From Spongospora subterranea f. sp. subterranea (Eukaryota > Endomyxa: Phytomyxea > Phytomyxea > Plasmodiophorida): a stretch of DNA of 64,000 bases. The stretch lies in the NCBI GenBank assembly GCA_049724395.1, contig JAUGWO010000084.1, positions 62,001 through 126,000 of the forward strand, written 5' to 3'. This document shows, piece by piece, positions 22,840-36,181 of this stretch (within the stretch, counting starts at the first letter, position 1; each line of letters starts with the position of its first letter). The notes under the pieces are model-generated. The model made no database searches and was not told the origin of the DNA. It saw nothing but the letters and a program-made list of their open reading frames with translations. Made by a program: the position numbers and the translations under genes.

Positions 22840-23599
22840 ATTGTTTTGATTTTTCCTACAGCGAACCTACGGTAATCCTCAATCGTGCACCTGGAATGGC
22901 GTATGCATTCATTGAATTAATTCTCAGGTTAGCCCATTATGGGAAAGTCATCTGGAAACATTGGAGATAGATTCTTATGGGAGAAAGCAACTTCGCCCTA
23001 TCTTGTTGTAGCTTTTCTCAGGTCACGAAATTGCCTGGGCGGCCCAGAACCGACCAGCTGCTGGCGCTTTCATTCCACTAGCTTGTATCTCGGTTTCCCA
23101 TGAGACAGCGTGCAGTAATATTTCGATCCTGTACTCAAGGCGAAATCTTGAATCAGTTTGCGTAATCTCAACATCGCCGCCAAACAAGCCTTCAGATCAG
23201 AAACCAATGACATGGTTGGGTTCAAACAAATTCTCATGATGCTCTTGATGGAAAGCCAAATCAGGGACCTCGACTCGACGCCTCACTTTTCCTTGCACGC
23301 CCGTTGCAGCTGATGAAATACTAATACCTCGACCTCCAGTCGATTGTTTTGCACTGATCCGCCATTGAGTCGTCAAGAGGCATGACTCAAATATGTCTCG
23401 TCTACACAACATCAACGATAATACGATAACAGCTGAAAACCACTCATGATTTTTCCCAACCATTCACCGTTATCTAGAATCCCACCAGCAACCTCAAGAA
23501 CACGATGGCAAGAGGCAAGCGACACAAACTGTCGATATTGAACCACCAGCACGAAACAGCAAAGTCCAGGAGGAAGCTGGAAGCGCAATTCACGATCAC

Positions 23600-24370
23600 G
23601 GGAATTGAGACTCATTAATATTATCCCCAAGCAAAGAACTCTACATGAAGTTCGAAGCGACAACTTAGCTTACAGGAGTCTCCCCACTAATGCGACAAGA
23701 GAGCTTGAAACTGGGCGATTCACAACTGCGACGTATCTTGATGCGCCCAATATGACACCGTTAACCTTCAACACAACGGCGACAAAGTACCAAGTACGTC
23801 TGCTGAACAAAGCCATATACGGACGAAAACAATCAAGACGCGCATGGCAACATGAACTCGTTAAAGAAGATTTAGTCAGCCAACTGTACTGAAGGGACCA
23901 TGTCTTTTCTACCAACACAGCAACCAAGCATGACAATGATCGACACCTATGTAGACGACCTACTCATAACAGGAGACGATCCAGATGAAATCAGAGGTTT
24001 CGCATTATGAATTTGAAGGAATTTGAACACCTCCTTGAAATCGAAGCTTGAAAGACCAACAACGCCCTCACACTCCCTCAGGCAGCATTCGCTAAGTCCA
24101 TTGCGGAAGCAAATGGACAAGAGCTTCGCAAAGGTAGTTCCACAGCAATGGATATGGCATAGGAGACAGACGGCACCAAAAGCAAGGATGAACTCGAGAG
24201 GCGATCGGACCCCTAATGTACTGCACCTCGCGAACAACACTGTACCTAGACCCGACATTGCATTTGCGGTGAACTCGGTCGCAAGACATGGCACCAACGC
24301 AGCCCATGAAGCGTCTGTGCAGAACGATTCAGCACATCATCCAATACCATGTCATAAGAAACAAAATTAG
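23600..24370 (+). mobile_element. Copia-type polymerase fossil
   Basis: The plus strand encodes the Copia reverse-transcriptase landmarks LLNKAIYGRKQSRRAW (about 23797-23845) and TYVDDLLITGDDPDE (about 23943-23990), followed by RNase H-side sequence with PDIAFAVNSVARH at about 24253. Order and spacing are those of a Copia pol region. It is broken, with several disruptions, and no terminal repeats could be assigned to it. It lies between the third and fourth tRNA-Pro genes. Confidence 0.7.
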
Positions 24371-24655
24371 CCCAACGCCCGGATTACTATCATGTAATGT
24401 CCGACGGCAAAGATGGTCGCCGACATTTTGACAAAACCGCCCACCGAACCGCGCTTACGAAACATGACGAACACATGATAACAACAGTGCACAAGACTTG
24501 TTTAGCGATGGGGCGTGGATTGGGCTATTGTGTCGTCGATAGGCATGACCACTCATTATGTATTAGCTACACGTTGATGATACAATCATTTCTCATTGTC
24601 GCTACTACTGAACATTGTCAAATATCTGTTGTTCTCATTCCTGTTCGACAAATTC

Positions 24656-24727
24656 GGCTTAGTGGTCTAGTGGCATGATTTCCCGTTCGGGTCGGGAAGG
24701 TCCCGGTTTCGATTACCGGCTGAGCCC
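24656..24727 (+). tRNA. tRNA-Pro (anticodon CGG)
   Basis: A 72-nt cloverleaf identical to the tRNA at 22768, with loop TTCGGGT and anticodon CGG. TCTGTTTTTCG follows as a short terminator. Confidence 0.93.
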
Positions 24728-25268
24728 ATCTGTTTTTCGTAGTGGCAACTTTGCGCGATTCGCACCGGTTAAAGCTCAATGTACAGTAGAACACCCCTAA
24801 TTGACTGTTGTTCCGTTTTGACTTGAGACATGAATCGCCAGGAGCTTTCTTTTTGCGTCATTGATCGCCACATTTTAGTTTTGTCAATAACTAGTATGCA
24901 GTTATCTAGTGCTGACAGATATCCTGATACACAATCATTAGTCTATCATTGTCACCACTTGTACTCAGAATCGTACACCGATAACTGAGTTTTTGAACTA
25001 TAGCGATGAAATTTACCGATTCCTGCAGAGAATTCTTATTGGCCGAGTGCACAATACCAGAGTCGAAGATGGCGATTAAGTCACCCTTAATCAGTTAAAT
25101 ACACCTACTGTACAACGGTACTGTACATCCGCAGCTGCACCGATGCTCTGCGAGCCTGCCAAATTATTGCTCCGGCGTCACGCAATTATATCTGCGTGAC
25201 TGTTTTGCGGACTACCTAGAGCTCTGAATTCCAACTTGATCCAGAGATAATCAAATACACAACCGCAA
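24728..25268. other. Intergenic, upstream of the LRR gene
   Basis: No coding signal. Stretches such as TTAGTCTATCATTGTCACCACT (24940-24961 region) resemble the flank at 24590-24620, suggesting further degraded repeat sequence. The LRR promoter should lie in the final 150 bases. Confidence 0.35.
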
Positions 25269-26697
25269 ATGAGGGAACCTGAACCCGCTAAACGATTGGT
25301 GATCAACTGCCTGAATGCAACCGCGTTCGGCAATGGGGATGATCACCGGACGATGACGGTTCTAAAGCTGTCCGGGCAAGGGTTCACGGAGCTGGACGAC
25401 ATCAGCGAGATGCAGTTGCTGAAGCGCATAGAACTAGATCGCAATCAAATCGAATCGTTCCACGGGATTCGGGAAAACGTCGACTTGGAGTTCGTGTCCG
25501 CGTCGCATAACAAAATCAACGCGGTCTCTGCTGAAGATATGATTAATTGGAAACAGCTCAAATTCCTGAATTTGAGTCACAATGACATTTCTGAAATTGA
25601 GGTATCTTCACGTGTCGTTCTGTCAAGTTTTGTTTGTCGACATTTTCGATAGGCGATTCCAAAGTTTCCAGAGCTTGTCGCATTACTTCTCAACAACAAC
25701 ACAATTCGGAAGTTGCCCAAACTCAGGGGTCTGTCAAAGTTGAAGACCTTGGTGATTTCCCATAACCAAATCGACGACGTCTCGGCGTGCGCGTGGGGAT
25801 CTATGAAAGCGTAGGATCTGCTTATGGTTATGCTCGACTCTCTATTTATATTTTTTGACATAAAAGGTTGGAGACTTTCTCTGCCAGCGATAACAAATTG
25901 TCGAGTTTGCCTAAATCGTTCGCTCTTCTGCATTCGCTGGTCAATCTGAGGCTGAATCGGAACCGGTTTGTCACGATTCCAGAGCAGTTGGAGTTGAATG
26001 CCAACCTGAACTTGGTCGATTTCGGCAATAATCGTATTACTGCGTTCGAAGCGCTGCGTCCTCTGCAAAAGCTTGCGAATTTGCGAAATCTTAACCTGAA
26101 GGGGAACCCGATTTGCGAATTAGATGAATATGCTGCCAAAATCAAGAACATGTTCCCGCAGCTTGAAACTTTGGATTCGCGTCCCCTCGCCAAAGCGCCA
26201 TGCTCCAAATTTCACAAAAAGTTCAAGGGAGGCGATGGAAACGCCATTATTATCACAGACGATGACTTCATCGAAGGCGAAGGGGTGACGGACGACGCTA
26301 TCGAATTTGATGAGTTTGTTCAGGCTAAACAGTCTGAAAACGCGAAAGAACCTCGTCAGCAAGGGCTGGTTAAACCAGGAGTTGTGGCCGTCATCGTAAA
26401 GCAGGTATTTTTTTTTACTCATCGTTGGATTGCCAAATGGTAACCATTTAGTACCAGACTGTGACTGCCGTGGCAAGAGAATCGCTGCAGAATGCGTTGT
26501 CGGATATAGCTGCTTCCAATGCAGCTATCGGTACTGGAAATGGGGATGGCTGGGATTCGGATAACAATCACGAAAGTGTTCAGGTCGCAATACCAGCAGA
26601 GTCTGCTATCCACCCACAAGAAGTGATGCAGCCACCTGAAACAACTGCCGGAAAACCCTTTAAAAAACGACGTCGCCAAAAGAAAAAGAATGATTAA
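25269..26697 (+). CDS. Leucine-rich-repeat protein with basic C-terminus
   Basis: ATG at 25269 (MREPEPAKRLVINCLNATAF). Exon 1 carries SDS22-like repeats (LKRIELDRNQIESFHGIREN, LKFLNLSHNDISEIE). A 51-nt intron (25602-25652) leads to LVALLLNNNTIRKLPKLRGL and LKTLVISHNQIDDVS. A second short intron near 25812-25866 leads to further repeats (LRLNRNRFVTIPEQL, LRNLNLKGNPICELDEYA) and an LRRcap-like end (NMFPQLETLDSRPLAK). After an acidic linker and a third intron near 26404-26455, the tail ends KPFKKRRRQKKKND, a strong nuclear or nucleolar signal. About 430 residues. LRR fold implies protein binding; the partner is unknown. BRR2 starts 185 bases downstream on the same strand. Confidence 0.82.
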
Positions 26698-26881
26698 AAT
26701 GTTATTATTTCAAATATCTATCGAGGAAAAAGAATACTCGATCAAACAGCGGAACATTGTTTATCATGGGAGAGACAGCAGGTTCTGACAATATATCGAA
26801 ATCGTTCATCAACGATTATGTGAGTCCGTCGCGGACTTGCTGCTACATCAAGCAAGTCACAATCCATCGTGTCGGTGTTTG

Positions 26882-29800
26882 ATGGAGGACACAGAGAAGA
26901 TCAGCCAATATGGCTATAAAGCCAACGCGAATCTCGTGCTGAATGCCGAGAAACGGCCGCGTGATCTGGGCCCGACCGGTGAGGTTACCAGCCTCCCGGA
27001 AGCTGGCAACCCCAAAGATCTTCGCAAGCTCATGGGTGACCGGTAACGCACATACCCACACACAGAAACGCACCTTGTCCTTTGCAATATATAATTGTGA
27101 CGTAATCGCAGTTGACCATTACTGTCATTTTATACTCTTCAGTAACGTGCGATCTATTACTGGCCCCTAATCTACGGCACTTGATCTACTTGTTTTATTG
27201 AGCAGTTTGGGGCATCGGTGGCATTTTGTTTTCGCAATTCTCTTGTTCTGTTTTCGTTTTGTAAGTCCATCGCAGCCCAAATTCACCCGCTTTACCTTCA
27301 GTGCTATTATCGCCACAGCGGCAACCGAAGGCACCTTGCGTGATCGGCTAGAGAAGCGTAGGATTGCGGTTGCTTCTGGAGCTGCGTCAACGGTAGTACA
27401 GCCGACACGAAAGGCTTCCAACGTTCTTGACGTAGAAGTCGCCGGTATTACAATTTTCATTTTATGTCTGGATTACATTGTAATCCCTTATGGTTTAGCT
27501 GTTTATGAACCTAAGACTCAAGACACGCGTCGTGTTTTCTCTACACTGATGTCGATTGTAAATTCGCTGATGTCGGGTCAGGCTCACGCCGTCGTCCAAA
27601 GCGCCTGCGAGGAAGTTCTTGCTATCGTCAAATCACAGGAAGGGTTCGTTTATCTCGAGAGTCATCTGCTCGCGGTCCGGTTTCCAACTTAATCTTGGTT
27701 TTCCAGGGGAACTGGCCGCGCTGGTAGTGCCCAGGCCTCAATTAAAGCCGAGCTGAGCAGCTTACTCAGCCGTCAAATTGACGATGAAACATTCAGGCAA
27801 ATTGTATCATTGTCAAACAGGATCAACGACTTTCAGAAGGTCAAGCCCCGTCTAATGTCTGTTACAATTTTTTTGAAATCGTTTAGGTATCTGAAGTTGA
27901 TGACGTTATGGATGAAGATCTAGGCGTTGCCGTAGTCTTCCAAGGTTAGTTTGGTTCCACTAAGTCCAATTCATTCTAACAAATTTCCAATATCAGAAGA
28001 GGAAGACGAAGGGGGGGTTGAAGAAGGAGGCAGCGATCTTGATGAGATTCTCGAAAGTGAAGACGAAGTTCAAGATGATGAAATGGACAATCACGGCAGT
28101 CTTCTTCAAACAGAACAAAAACCGGTTTATGAGGCGGATGGCAGGGCGCATTCCGATCTTATGCAGGTTATTTATGGTGTTTTCGTCGCTGAAACATACG
28201 TTCTCATTTCAACCGCTAGGAAGAGACTTCCGCCGATATTGTAAATCCCAAGGCAATCGACGCTTTCTGGCTTCAGCGCCAACTTTCAGTATTTTTCGGT
28301 GACGCTGTTGAAGCGCAAGCAAAAGCTGAAACTATTTTATGTCAGTCGTCTTTAAATCACACACATTTTTGTAATTTATCGATGCTGTTTAGCCACTTTT
28401 GCCGAGTCGATCGACGTACGAGCGATGGAGAATGCTATCGTCAGGACTGTCGGTTTTGAGAATTTTGCGTTCGTTAAAATTCTGCTGCTCAATCGCCAAG
28501 CGATTTTATGGTGTACCCGCTTAGCCAGAGCCAAGAACGACGCCGAACGAGCTCATATTGAGGATACCATGTTCTCTCAACCTGCTCTTAGAGGTTGCTT
28601 GTGCTGTACAGCATTATTACCTTTGTGTTGATTTTGGTTGTTTCAGGATTGCTGCAAGCGCTCCATGTAACCCGTGGAACGGCGGCCGCTCGTGGTAAAG
28701 ACATAGAAAGGACGCTTTTGAAAGAGGCTGCCGCTCTAAAAAAGGATGGTGCAACCGTTAAGTCGTCCGATTCCTGAAGGCGTCGAGTGGGGTTCTGCCA
28801 GGCGCCCTTCAACAAAAATCCTTGATCTCGCTTCCCTTTCGTTTTCAGAAAGTGGTCGCTTTATGAGTAATTCGGCTTGGGTTTTACCAAAAAATTCTTG
28901 GAAAAAGGAGCACAAAGGTGCTTAGCATTGATTTTTTTGTGATGGGGCTGAAGGTTTATGTTCCTCTCCGTTTGTGTTTAGGGTATCAAGAAATCTTTGT
29001 CCCCGCTCATAAAGCGACGAAGCCTGCTCTTTCATCTTTGGTTGCAATCACCTCGATTCCCAAGTGGGCTCAGCCAGCATTCGGAGGGTATTCATTCAAA
29101 TTCCATTCCACGCATTTCTGATTGAAGAAATCAGGTCGTACCGCCATCTGAACCCTGTCCAGTCTCGCGTCTATCGTCATGCCCTGCTTTCGGCCGAAAA
29201 TCTTTTACTATGTGCACCGACAGGTGCCGGTAAAACCAACGTCGCCATGCTCTGCGTGTTAAGGGAAATTGGTCTTCACCGCAACAAAGACACCGATACA
29301 ATTGACCTTTCAGCATTCAAGGTTTTTCACTCAACAATGTTATTCCAATTTAGCTCTTATGAAAAAATCAGATGATTTACGTTGCACCGATGAAGTCGTT
29401 GGTTCGCGAAATGGTTGGAACTTTCACCGAGCGCCTGAAAACCTTCGGCATTGTTGTGAAGGAGTTGTCAGGAGACACAAGCTTATCGCGTGAAGATATT
29501 CAAAACACACAGATCCTGGTAATGATTTGTAGTTTTGGTATGTGGCCAACGTTCTCAATGAGTTTTTAAACAGGTCACGACTCCCGAAAAGTGGGATATT
29601 GTCACTCGGAAAAGCGGCTACGCTGCCATCTCAAACCTGGTCAAACTGATTGTGATCGATGAAATTCATCTTCTTCACGATTCTCGTGGTCCTGTTCTGG
29701 AAGCAATTATTAGTCGAACTGTTCGCGAGATTGAGGTGATTTCAACCAACACGTTTTTGGTTATGCAGCGAGATTAATGCGTTCACAGCAAACGCAAGAG

Positions 29801-32800
29801 ATGACTCGAATTGTTGGATTATCGGCAACGTTGCCTAACTACGACGATGTTGCCGAAATGTTGCGTGTTTCGAAAATCTGGGCTTTTCGTTTTTGACAGC
29901 ACTTTCCGCCCATGTCCGTTGCAACAAATCTATATTGGCGTGACGGCCAAGCGCCCTTTCAAACAGTACCAGGTCACAATTGTTTTCCCATAATCGCAAC
30001 TTGTCGCTCATGGGGGTGTCGACCTAGATGATGAATCAACTCTGCTGGGAGCGCGTTTTAGAGCAAGCTGGGAAGAATCAGGTTTAATTAATGTATCTGC
30101 TTTTACTTGACCATATACTCACCATTGTGGCATTTAGGTGCTAGTTTTCGTTCATTCTCGAAAAGACACGGCCACAACGGCAAGGTTCCTTCGCGATCAG
30201 GCTCAGGTTTGTTGTCTAAACTCACGATTTTTCCGGAGATTGATTTTTTCCAGGAGTCCGATTCGCTTGGTTTATTTGTCCCTCCGACGTCTGGCTCAAT
30301 GGCGATTCTTCAAGACGAAGCCAGAGCGGTGACGTCCCAGGATTTGAAAGACCTTATTCCCACTGGTATTTCCGATACAAATTAGCGCCCGTTCCACATC
30401 TCACCATCGCTTTTCAGGAATTGGAATTCACCACGCCGGTCTCTCCGTTACGGACCGCCGACTTGTCGAAGACCTGTTTGCCGAAGGTCACCTGCAGGTC
30501 CTTGTCTCGACGGCGACTCTTGCCTGGGTAATACACTCCTTTTTTGCCATCTTTTCGGTTTCATTCGAACGTCTTGCTTTTGCTTCTCTCGATATAGCTG
30601 CAATTTTGTGCTCTAACTTGTCTAAATAGGGTGTCAATCTTCCAGCTCACTCAGTTATCATCAAAGGGACTCAAGTTTACTCCCCAGAACTTGGACGATG
30701 GTCTGAATTGTCCATGCTCGACGTTATGCAAATGTTAGGTCGGGCCGGTCGTCCTCAGTTCGACACCTATGGCGAAGGTTGGCCGTTTCTGTGCCTCCGG
30801 TCATGGCTGTCACTGATCCCGTGCCAGGAACGATTTTAACGACGCACAAAGAGTTGAAATTCTACATGTCGTTATTGAACGAACAATTGCCCGTTGAATC
30901 TCAGCTACTGTCTCGTCTTCCGGACATGCTCAATGCCGAAATTGTCCTGGGATCTGTGCGAAATATAAGAGAGGCGTCTCAATGGTTGACTTACACCTAT
31001 CTCTACGTTCGCATGAAATCCAGCCCAGAGCTTTACGGTCTCAGTCAGGTTGATCCAGTGTCCTAGTCCGAATGCAGACTATATTGAATCAGTTGTGGTT
31101 CAGGAGGATATTGCTGACGATCCGTTACTGGAGCAGCGCCGTGTTGATTTGATTCACTCAGCGGCAAACATTTTAGGTTAGTCACAAAGGGTTATTGCTT
31201 TAGCTGGCTGAATATTCACTTGTTCAATGCGCAGACCGTGCTGGACTGATCAAATACGAGCGGAAGAGCAGTAGTTTGCAGAGTACCGAACTTGGGCGAG
31301 TCGCGTCCCATTACTACTTGTCGCATAAATCTATTTCGACGTTCTCCGAATTCCTGAAACCGGTCATGTCTGATATTGATATGCTTCGCGTGTTTTCGCT
31401 GTCCGAGGAGTTCAAGCAGATCGGGATCCGCGAAGAGGAGAAGATTGAGCTTGCCAAGCTCATGGACAAAGTGCCCATTCCCGTCAAACAGACTTTGGAA
31501 GAGCCCAGTGCCAAGGTTCATCATAAGGGCAATATTCTTTCTCTTTTTAGTTAACCCATTCATATCCAGATTAATATTCTTCTGCAAGCGTATATTAGTC
31601 GCCTTTCACTTGATGGATTCGCTCTTCTCGCCGACCTCTGCTATGTGACACAATCCGCCGGACGTCTCATGCGAGCGTTGTTCGAAATCTCGTTACGCCG
31701 CAAGGTTCACTCGCTTGTCGCTTGTTGTGGCATGTTTTCGTTAATCTTTTGCTGTACAGTGGGCGGACAACGCTGCCCGAGCGTTACGTCTTTGTCTGAT
31801 GGTCGACCATCGGATGTGGGCAGTTGAATCACCGCTTCGCCAGTTTCAAGGCCGTTTGCGTTTGCCGGCCGACGTCCTACGCAAGTTGGAGAAGACGCAT
31901 CTTCCCTGGGAGGCGATTGTCGATCTCGAAGTTCTTCAGTTGGGTGAATTGATCCGTCTTCCGAAACTGGCTAAGCAGGTTCATCGCCTTGTTCATATGA
32001 TCCCGAAACTCGACGCCAGGTAGTCTCATCTCGTTTCCCCTCTTGTCAGTCTCGCTAATTCTTTTTTCAAGTGCAATATTCCAGCCCATCACCCGAACAT
32101 TGCTGAAAGTGGATTTGACTATCACCGGCGATTTTCTCTATGACGCCGAAGTCCACGGCCCTTCGCAAAGTTTTTGGATCATTGTTGAAGATCAGGATTC
32201 CGAAAATGTGAAGTCGTTTGCTCATGATCGATCTCCCTGAACTCACCGCCGTCTTTGATGTTTCCAGATTCTTCATTATGAGATGTTTGTATTGCGCGCT
32301 GCATTCGCTCAGCACCCTCACATGGTTTCCTTCACTGTGGCGATAACTGATCCGATTCCCCCCCAGTATTTCATTCGTATCCTCTCGGACAGGTTCCAAT
32401 TGCTGCCGATTCCATGACCGCTTTTTTATTCTGATTCGTTTTTTTCTAAGATGGCTCGGGTCCGTTACGCTTTTGCCCATGAGTTTCCGGGATCTGATTC
32501 TTCCCGACAAATTCTCACCTGCCACCGAATTGCTCGATCTTCAACCTCTTCCCGTCAACGACCTCGCTGATGAGCGATTTTCCTCAATGTAAATTCGGCA
32601 AACTGGTCTCGTTTTTACTAACAATTCTCATCTAAATTTGTGTTCAGGTACGAGTTCACTCATTTTAACGCGATACAGACGCAGGTTTTCCCATCCCTTT
32701 TCTCGACCGATGATAATGCGCTTCTATCGTGCCCGTCCGGTAGTGGAAAGACAGCTTGTGCCGAATTCGTCTTGTTCCGGATGTTATCGACCTATCCTAA

Positions 32801-35800
32801 AGGGCGGGCTGTCTATGTTGCACCCAATACTGCTCTAGCCAACGCTACTCTGAACCGATGGATTGAGCATTTTGGTATAAGATCATTGTTTTTGGAGTTT
32901 CAAACACACTTTGTTGATATTATTGTTTCGATAATATCGAAGACTTTTAAGACTTTTACGATTCTTTAATAGTTAAGCAATTTTGATATTCCAATACCGA
33001 TATTGCGAATTCAGGTTCATCGTTTCCAATCGGTCTGTTGACCGGAGATATGCAGTCCGATCTTCGTATCTTTACATCGTCGCAAATCATCGTCACCGAA
33101 CCGGCCCATTTCGACGCTCTTTCACGCAAGTGGCGAACCCGCCCTTCGGTCCAGAATATCAACGTCCTCATCGTCGATGATGCCCACTTCCTTGGGACTC
33201 AAGTTGGCCCAACGATTGAGGTAAAACAAACGGAGACCTCTTGTTCTCTTTGTCTTTTCCATTCAATATCATGTGCAGGTGTGTGTCTCGAGAGTCAGGT
33301 TCATCGCCAAGCAACTGTCTCGCCCCATCCGAATTGTTCTTTTGGGTGCGTCAATGGCAAACGCTGTCGACGTTGCACAATGGTGTGGCGCGTCGCCGAA
33401 GTCGACGTTCGCGTTCGGCACGTCGGTTCGCCCCGTTCCGCTACAGATCCACATCCACGGAATCGAATTCCACGGTCAAGAGGATCGGCAACAGGTTCAT
33501 TTGATCCCCTGGCCCCACATTGGCCGCATTGACACTGTTGCCATTAGGCTTTGGTTCGCCCGGCTTACACATCCTGGGTTCATTCTTTGGATGAAAAGCT
33601 CTCCACCAATCCGGAGGAGAGTCCCCAATTGATTATATTCGTCCCAAGCAGACAGCAAGCGCATAGGTATCGATTTCGAAATTTTTTGAATCGCGTTCGT
33701 TTAACCGTTCTGGTTGTTCCAGAGTGGCTGGTGCCATTGTGTCCATGGCATCCAATGAGTCGCCAGTCCGGACGTTCCTTCGCGGAGTCACCGCCGATGA
33801 ACTAACTCGAGAATATCTCGCTGATGTCAGTAACCCAGCATTACAAGCAACGCTGACTCACGGTGTCGGTTTCCTTCATTCAGGGTTAGTCGCGCCTTCT
33901 CTGTTTCTTCAATTGATATATTTTGTGACAGTATTTCTCGATTCAAAATTTGTCTTTTGGTTTCTTCGTCATGGAAACGGTTTTTGGTCTTGCAGTTTAA
34001 ATTGCACCGTTCGCTGAATGTTTTAAAGTTTGACGACGGAGGAATCGGCTGCAGTTCGAAGTCTGTTCATGGCCGGTGCAATCAGTGTCTTGCTGGTCCC
34101 GCAAGACTTGTGCTATCAGCTGGGCGGCCTCAGGAGCGATCACGTCACGATTCTCGGTTGCCAGTACTACGACGGCGTTGAGAAGCGTTTCTCGCACTAC
34201 TCAATCGTGGTCGTTGAGACTATGGTTGGCGCGTGTGGTCGTCAGGTCTGCCGTCAGCTGTCAGCAGTTCACATTTTCTTACACTGGTCGTTTCAGGGCG
34301 TCGATTCTCGTGGAAACATTGAAATATATTGCCATCGTTCGCGCTCGTCGTTCTACTCCAAGTTTTTGTTGGACTCGTTCCCTGTTGAGTCGCACCTGGA
34401 TCAGGTTCTCGGCGAACATCTGAACTCTGAAGTCGTGAACGGAACTGTGAACAATGTCCAAGACGCCGTTGACTACTTGACGTGGACGTTGCTTTATCGC
34501 CGTTTGGCACACAATCCAAACTATTATAATTTGAAGTCGCCAATGTATCTCATCTCATTTGCCTGCTGTCTAACGCGCTGCTGTTCAGGGGCACGACGCA
34601 TCGGCATCTGTCGGATTATCTATCGGAACTGATTGAAACCACGATTGAGGACTTGACGGAAGCGGACATGATATCGCTGGAAGGCATTAATGTGACTCCG
34701 CTCAACCTAGGAATGATTACAGCCCATTATTATCTCAGGTCGGGGAGACTTTTGATCGTTTTGATGACAGCCCGCCCCTTAGGCTCTTTCACTCCAAACA
34801 GGTACTTAACTATCGAGCTTTTTGCTCAGTCGCTTTCGGGTTCGACGCGGTTGAAAGGGATTTTGAATCTCGTATCTGCGGCAACCGAATTCGACTCATT
34901 CCCTGTTCGACGATTTGAAGAAATTCAACTCGAGGTTTGTGCCTGATTCCCATTTTATGGCACCGCGTTGACGGCTCCATCTAGCAATTGGCAAAGCATC
35001 TTCGTTTGGTCCCACCTCCTTCGGCGGGCTCTTCTACTCCACTCTACTATGACTCCCACACAAAGGCTCATATTCTGCTACAGGTCCGTTTTCCTGTCGT
35101 TGTAAGGTTGTGCGCGCTGAACTGTTACAATTAGTGTCATTTCTCCCGTATGAAACTGTCGGGTGATGTGAGCATCGATCTGCAGCAGGTTCTGCCGGAT
35201 TCGATTCGCTTGATTCAAGCAATGGTTGATGTTGTGTCCAGTCAAGGCTGGTTATTGCCTGCACTGCAAGCCATGGATTTATCCCAAATGGTGATTTTTT
35301 ACTGTTCATAGCTCATTTTCCCCTTGACCTTTTTCTGTATTTTCATTCCGTTGTCGATCGCAACGGTGTTTCCTTCTCTATTGACGTGGTTCGCTGTAGG
35401 TTATCCAAGGTGTTTGGACGGATCAACCGGGCTGCCAGCTCCTACAACTTCCACACATCGATTCGGCATGTGTTCAGCGTTGCGTTGATCAAGGGGTGAC
35501 AACTATCGATCAGCTGCTCGATCTTGATGACGACATCCGCATTGATTTACTGCAACTTGATAATGATCAGTTAGCGGAGGTCGCTCAGGTTCGATTTCTA
35601 TTCGGCAGAAGATGTCTGTTGTTTTGGTCATTGACGTCATCCTTTTGCCCAGGTGTGCAATCAAATCCCCAACTTATCGGTCGAGTTCAAAGTGGAGGAT
35701 GATATCAGGGCCGGCGATCGTGCATCAATTGAAGTCACAATTGAACGTGATCATGATGAAGATGAAGAAGTAAACTCCCGCTTAGGTTTATTTCAAACAA

Positions 35801-36181
35801 ACTCTCGCTAAACTTGATGTGCTTCAGTTCCAAGTCTCTGAAGTTCATGCTCCGTATTACCCACGAACGCGTTTAGAGGGTTGGTGGCTAATTCTTGGCG
35901 ATCACAAGCAAAACAAACTTATCGCCATCAAGAAGGTGGTTCTACCTAGTGTTCGTCAGACAGTAAGGCGTCGTATCCCCTCTGCTGCAATTTTTCCCCT
36001 AATTTATTTGCAGATCAAATTCGAGTTCATGGCACCTGCTGCCGGTGAACACGATCTTAACCTATACGTAGTTTGCGATTCGTATCTGGGCGCCGACCAA
36101 CAGCATGCGCTGTCGGTCAATGTCGGAGAAAGCGTTGAGTCCAGCGACGAAGCGTCAGATGAGGAAATGGAAAATGCATAA
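26882..36181 (+). CDS. BRR2: U5 snRNP helicase BRR2 (SNRNP200)
   Basis: BRR2 unwinds U4/U6 to activate the spliceosome. The start ATG at 26882 gives [20 protein letters not shown], matching the conserved N-terminal YxYKANSNLVL of the family, followed by PTGEV and MGD. The N-terminal region continues with RRIAVASGA and [17 protein letters not shown] (plug/PWI region). Helicase cassette 1: motif [15 protein letters not shown] (about 29210), Ia [14 protein letters not shown] (other residues similar), motif [20 protein letters not shown] (about 29660), motif [19 protein letters not shown], motif [19 protein letters not shown], motif [18 protein letters not shown], then winged helix and Sec63 unit ([18 protein letters not shown]). 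Cassette 2: [14 protein letters not shown] (about 32730), then a degenerate motif [15 protein letters not shown] and motif [17 protein letters not shown], then Sec63 and [16 protein letters not shown]. The end is acidic ([14 protein letters not shown]). More than two dozen short introns. Confidence 0.93.

Noticed and set aside
27198-27692. Hydrophobic segment that could be read as a separate membrane protein
   Set aside because: The hydrophobic part is a translated intron; the flanks RRIAVASGA and [12 protein letters not shown] are the N-terminal region of BRR2.
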